Position numbers and translations under genes: made by a program. The notes beneath the pieces were generated by a model. It had not been told where the DNA came from and made no database searches. It worked only from the letters and a program-made list of their open reading frames with translations. This document shows, one piece after another, positions 60,683-64,000 of a DNA stretch of 64,000 bases. Position 1 is the stretch's first letter; the number at the start of each line of letters is the position of its first letter. The stretch is taken from the NCBI GenBank assembly GCA_026874595.1, contig CM049317.1:68674618-68738617 (forward strand). The letters are read 5' to 3'. The stretch comes from Sipunculus nudus (taxonomy: Eukaryota; Annelida; Sipuncula; Golfingiida; Sipunculidae).

Positions 60683-63003
60683 ATACACGCGCGTAAGCCT
60701 ACAAGCATACATTTGTCGTATTTTGTCCTAATGACTACCGTAAATAGTACAATACATTGTATGCATGATGTTCCAATGAAGACATTTTTTATATAGACTG
60801 CTGAGAGAATTTAAACACGAGTTGTTTTCTTGTGTATTGGTATGTCACCGTATTGCACAACTTCAGGTTTAAATGCCATTTCTTGGAAGAAAATATAACA
60901 GATTAATTTTAATCCTTGTCGCCGCAGTACCTCTTTAATATTAGGAGGTACAATGAATAAGATGTGTTGTACTCCAAATTAAAAAAGACTCGAGAAAAGC
61001 GACATCAGGATAGCTTAAGCAATATGGACACATTCATACGGATATCCGGTATAACGGCAATGTCAGCGCTAATGGTGACTACAGCGACATGCGTTTCGGG
61101 TGTGCACATTTTAATTATAGACAGACTTTATAATCGGAGGTGTTTTTTCATCACGATGAACCTTCATGCAGGGCAATGAAATCCTTCTAAATATTGCCTT
61201 TGACTCGAATTACCGTGCAGAAAAGATGAAGAAATATATAAAGGGTTATACTTGGTTCAATTTATTAACCAAAGACGAAACCAGAAGGAACATATTGGCA
61301 TTTATTCATAAACCTTATGAAAATTAAGAGTGATGTAGATTATATTATATCGTGTCTAGACAAAAATTCTCTACCTTACTTTGTTCGCGCTTTTTGCCGA
61401 TATGTTGCCTGTCCGAGGCACCTATATTGCAAGGAATGCCCGTGCATGGTAGTTGTGACGTCATTTTATGGAATTGGCGCCGTCCGATTATGTTCGACCA
61501 CGGCAAAAAATCGCTCACAGACCGATTCGAAAAATAGCCGGAAAGTCGTACCGTATTGTCGTTGCCGTGCCTGGCTGATGTGTACACTATAGTGAAATTT
61601 CATATGACCGATTGTTTTTTCTGTCGCCGCATTATCGTTGCCGGATTGTCATTGACGGAAAAACGGAAGAATGTGAACACATGCAGCTTTACACACACAA
61701 ACGCGCGCACGGCACGCTTCTATATACACGTACCGCATAACGTCTCGGTATACATATAAGTTTAACTATTGTTGGTTTGATGAAATTTGAAAATGACAAA
61801 GTTTTTTTTTCTTTTTTTTTTTGTATTTTGAGACTAGACTGTTGTTGCATACAATCTGTATATGCTTCTAGTTTTTTTTAGGTTATACGTAATGTATTTA
61901 TTTCATATATTCATTCTGATGACGTTTTATATGTTCAGAAATCAGTGACCAGTTGTGTATGTTTCATCTATTTTAAAAATAATTTAATTCTCATGGACAA
62001 ATATGAGAAATTTGTTCAATGCATCTGGTAATGTTTATAATGAATAAAAGTAAATCAAACAGCCGTTTTAAAGCATATAACTACAGTTGTCTAATAACGT
62101 TTGTACAGTGTATTTTTTTATCAAGATGTTCTTCGACATAAATCGAGCACCGTGCATGCACATATCAGTCTCTATAGAAAAGGAAACCAAAAACACCATA
62201 ACCACCATGCAGGTTTTCTGGCATGCAGAATATTTTTTCACAAATATTATTTTAAAAATATTATAATCATGGAATTATATCAGTCTGACTACAGGTAGGA
62301 AACTCTTTTATGTATATACGCAACATCCGTTGAATTATCATCACAAACACGGCTTTATATGACCGTCTCCCTTATGAACAACCGAGTACATTTCTTATAT
62401 TAAGTACTTTAAATCCCAGCCGTTAACTACCTAAACATACTACACATACATGAACTGTAAAAAGTTAATTGAGCAGAGAATTTCCGCATATATCTGTGGC
62501 GACGTTTATATCAAAAAGGTGCTACGAGTACTTGTAAATAAAATAGCAATATTTCCAGAATGTCACAGTGATCAAACGCACTGCACCGATTTAAAACGGT
62601 CCATGTATTTCTTTCACATGTTGAGTTATGAAAATGGCTTCTTAGTGCGACAAATGAATAATTACCACCGCACTTAATAAAGACATTCCACTTTGAGTGT
62701 TGGCAAAGAAAGACATATTTGGAACGACTACCACACAGAACCCAAAGAAACCGTATATAATCGCCCATTGGAGGCACTACGGTAGGTCATTATACACGCA
62801 TGCGTGAATGTTACGACAGATGTAGAGGCGAAAGCGTTCGTTGATTGCCGTTTATGTTCACTATGAATGGATGTGGTATACTGTAAAATGTAGATGTTAT
62901 TATATTTCTATAAAAGTCAAAGGCAGGTAAAATGTATAATTTATGATTCTATGACTGTCAGCGATTTTCGAGTAGCTGGCGATAATAACGATGAAAGAGT
63001 CTT

Positions 63004-63005
<2 letters not shown>
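60680..63005. other. Non-coding stretch
   Basis: Short open frames at 61317-61592 on both strands coincide with a GC-richer patch containing TGACGTCA (61456-61463). None has a recognisable domain. No gene is called. Confidence 0.4.

Positions 63006-63079
<74 letters not shown>
63006..63079. repeat. (TA)n microsatellite
   Basis: About 36 TA units. Confidence 0.97.
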
Positions 63080-63080
<1 letters not shown>

Positions 63081-63480
63081 GTTTTATAAGTGTGTAAATA
63101 TAGTGAGCCAGATAGAGTTTCATTATTCTGTGGATTTACAATCATTTTCACATATTTTCATATATTCATTTACGCCATTCAATTCGAGTGTTTGATTGTT
63201 TTTATCTGTGTTTGTTTATATTGGTGCATGTGCAAAATAATTATAAGTCCAACTCTTTAACACATAGATTCGTCATATGGTGATAGAGTTCAAAGATATT
63301 AAATGTTAAAAGACATACATATGCATGTGAACATGTACACGGAAGAATGATTTATATGCCCAGGTATACTCTTATTGTATATTAAGGCACGTGCATGTTT
63401 TTTTCTTTACTTTAATAAATTATGGCATATTCTAAATCATGCATGACATTTAATCATTAAAATGCAACACCTGCAAAACA

Positions 63481-63909
63481 CCGGCTTCTGTGGCTCAGGG
63501 GTAGAGCGCAGGACTCAAAGCCGGGAGATCGTGTGTTCGAATCTCAGCCGAGGCGGTGAGGTTTTTCACGGTCGGCCCACACCCAGGGTGAGCGCTCTGG
63601 AGGCTTAATGGGAAGGCTGTGCCCTACAGCCGTGTATCACTCACATGCGAGTGCGTCTTTGGGGGGTTCCTCGGTTATAACCCACTAATGGGGATGATAA
63701 CACACCCAGGACCCGCAGGTGCGGTAGACACCGGGCCTGGGTAACACCAGGATATAAAAATGATAGGAAGCGAGTGCTAGTGCAAGTAGTCCCAGAGCGA
63801 AATGGAAACTCTGCAGATGTACATACTTAGTTAAGAATTAGTTAAGTTAGCATTATAAAATGGAGGCGGTTACCTCCACCAAAAAAATTAAAAAAAAAAA
63901 AAAAAAAAC
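63481..63909 (+). mobile_element. tRNA-derived SINE (family 1), most complete copy
   Basis: The tRNA-like head (63481-63553) has A-box TGGCTCAGGGG and B-box TGTTCGAATCT. The body has TTTTTCACGGTCGG, GGTGAGCGCTCTGGAGG, CACTCACATGCGAGTGCG, GGGGATGATAACACACC, CACCGGGCCTGGGTAACACC and CTCTGCAGATGTACATAC, ending GGAGGCGGTTACCTCCACC and a poly-A tail of about 18. It is flanked by a 13-bp target duplication CACCTGCAAAACA / CACCTGCAGAACA (63468-63480; 63910-63922). This serves as the reference for copies at 19370 and 50940. Confidence 0.93.
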
Positions 63910-64000
63910 CACCTGCAGAACATAATATGCACGGTCATTTATGCCAACGTACACTCGCTAATCACGACTCGATTCATATTATACATGTGTATATATTCTT

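Noticed and set aside
63481-63553. Free tRNA gene
   Set aside because: The head continues directly into a conserved SINE body, A-tail and target duplication. The same reasoning applies to 44830-44883 and 19655-19729.
1-64000. A second protein-coding gene, or a prokaryote-type defence or biosynthetic system
   Set aside because: All frames were considered. Apart from engrailed and weak transposon fragments, none shows domain content or splice structure, so I found no such system.

Overview
This is AT-rich eukaryotic (metazoan) DNA. It is dominated by (TA)n microsatellites, minisatellites, tRNA-derived SINEs and short inverted-repeat transposons, and it contains one protein-coding gene that I can identify with confidence. 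There are no bacterial operons, no rRNA and no CRISPR array. The gene is an engrailed homeobox gene on the + strand, with coding exon 1 at 35186-35651 and exon 2 from 37812 to a stop at 38123-38125. Its sequence and the SINE tails suggest a spiralian (lophotrochozoan) animal such as a mollusc or brachiopod. That placement is an inference from recalled family features, not a database result.

Layout. Positions 1-12 kb are non-coding, with a palindromic GC-rich spot near 0.8 kb, a 0.34 kb MITE (4579-4914) and a 15-bp minisatellite (5398-5690) next to a long field of degenerate GAGTCC/GGACTC repeats that changes orientation near 6.1 kb. Positions 12-17 kb hold microsatellites and a fresh 376-bp tandem duplication (15802-16560). 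Positions 17.7-22 kb are a tandem segmental duplication of a ~2.1 kb unit. Each copy carries private insertions (a SINE with a 17-bp target duplication in copy A; a SINE and a 21-bp minisatellite in copy B), so the order of events can be read. A 2.1 kb element with ~220-bp terminal inverted repeats follows (23684-25769), then a mariner-like 1.5 kb element with TA target sites (28693-30177).

The engrailed region runs from about 33.2 to 40 kb. A GC-richer upstream block has a CCAAT box, a GC-box-like site and an AT-rich core at 33.3-33.45 kb, followed by a long leader. The two coding exons are separated by a 2160-bp phase-1 intron at the boundary between the EH2 and EH3 homology regions. The predicted 259-aa protein keeps EH1 (Groucho-type), EH2 (WPAW), EH3, the homeodomain and EH5. 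The 3' end is ambiguous: a splice donor lies just after the conserved NHSTT, and a small acidic tail exon could lie at 39959-39993, inside a TIR transposon.

Downstream, positions 39.4-64 kb hold at least four more TIR elements (39371-40343, 41209-43219, 46122-46513, 48821-49424), SINEs near 44.6, 50.9, 54 and 63.5 kb, and three GC-richer islands (53.5, 58.3 and 60.1 kb) that could be regulatory DNA. I found no second gene. The window therefore reads as a developmental gene in a gene-poor, transposon-littered regulatory landscape.
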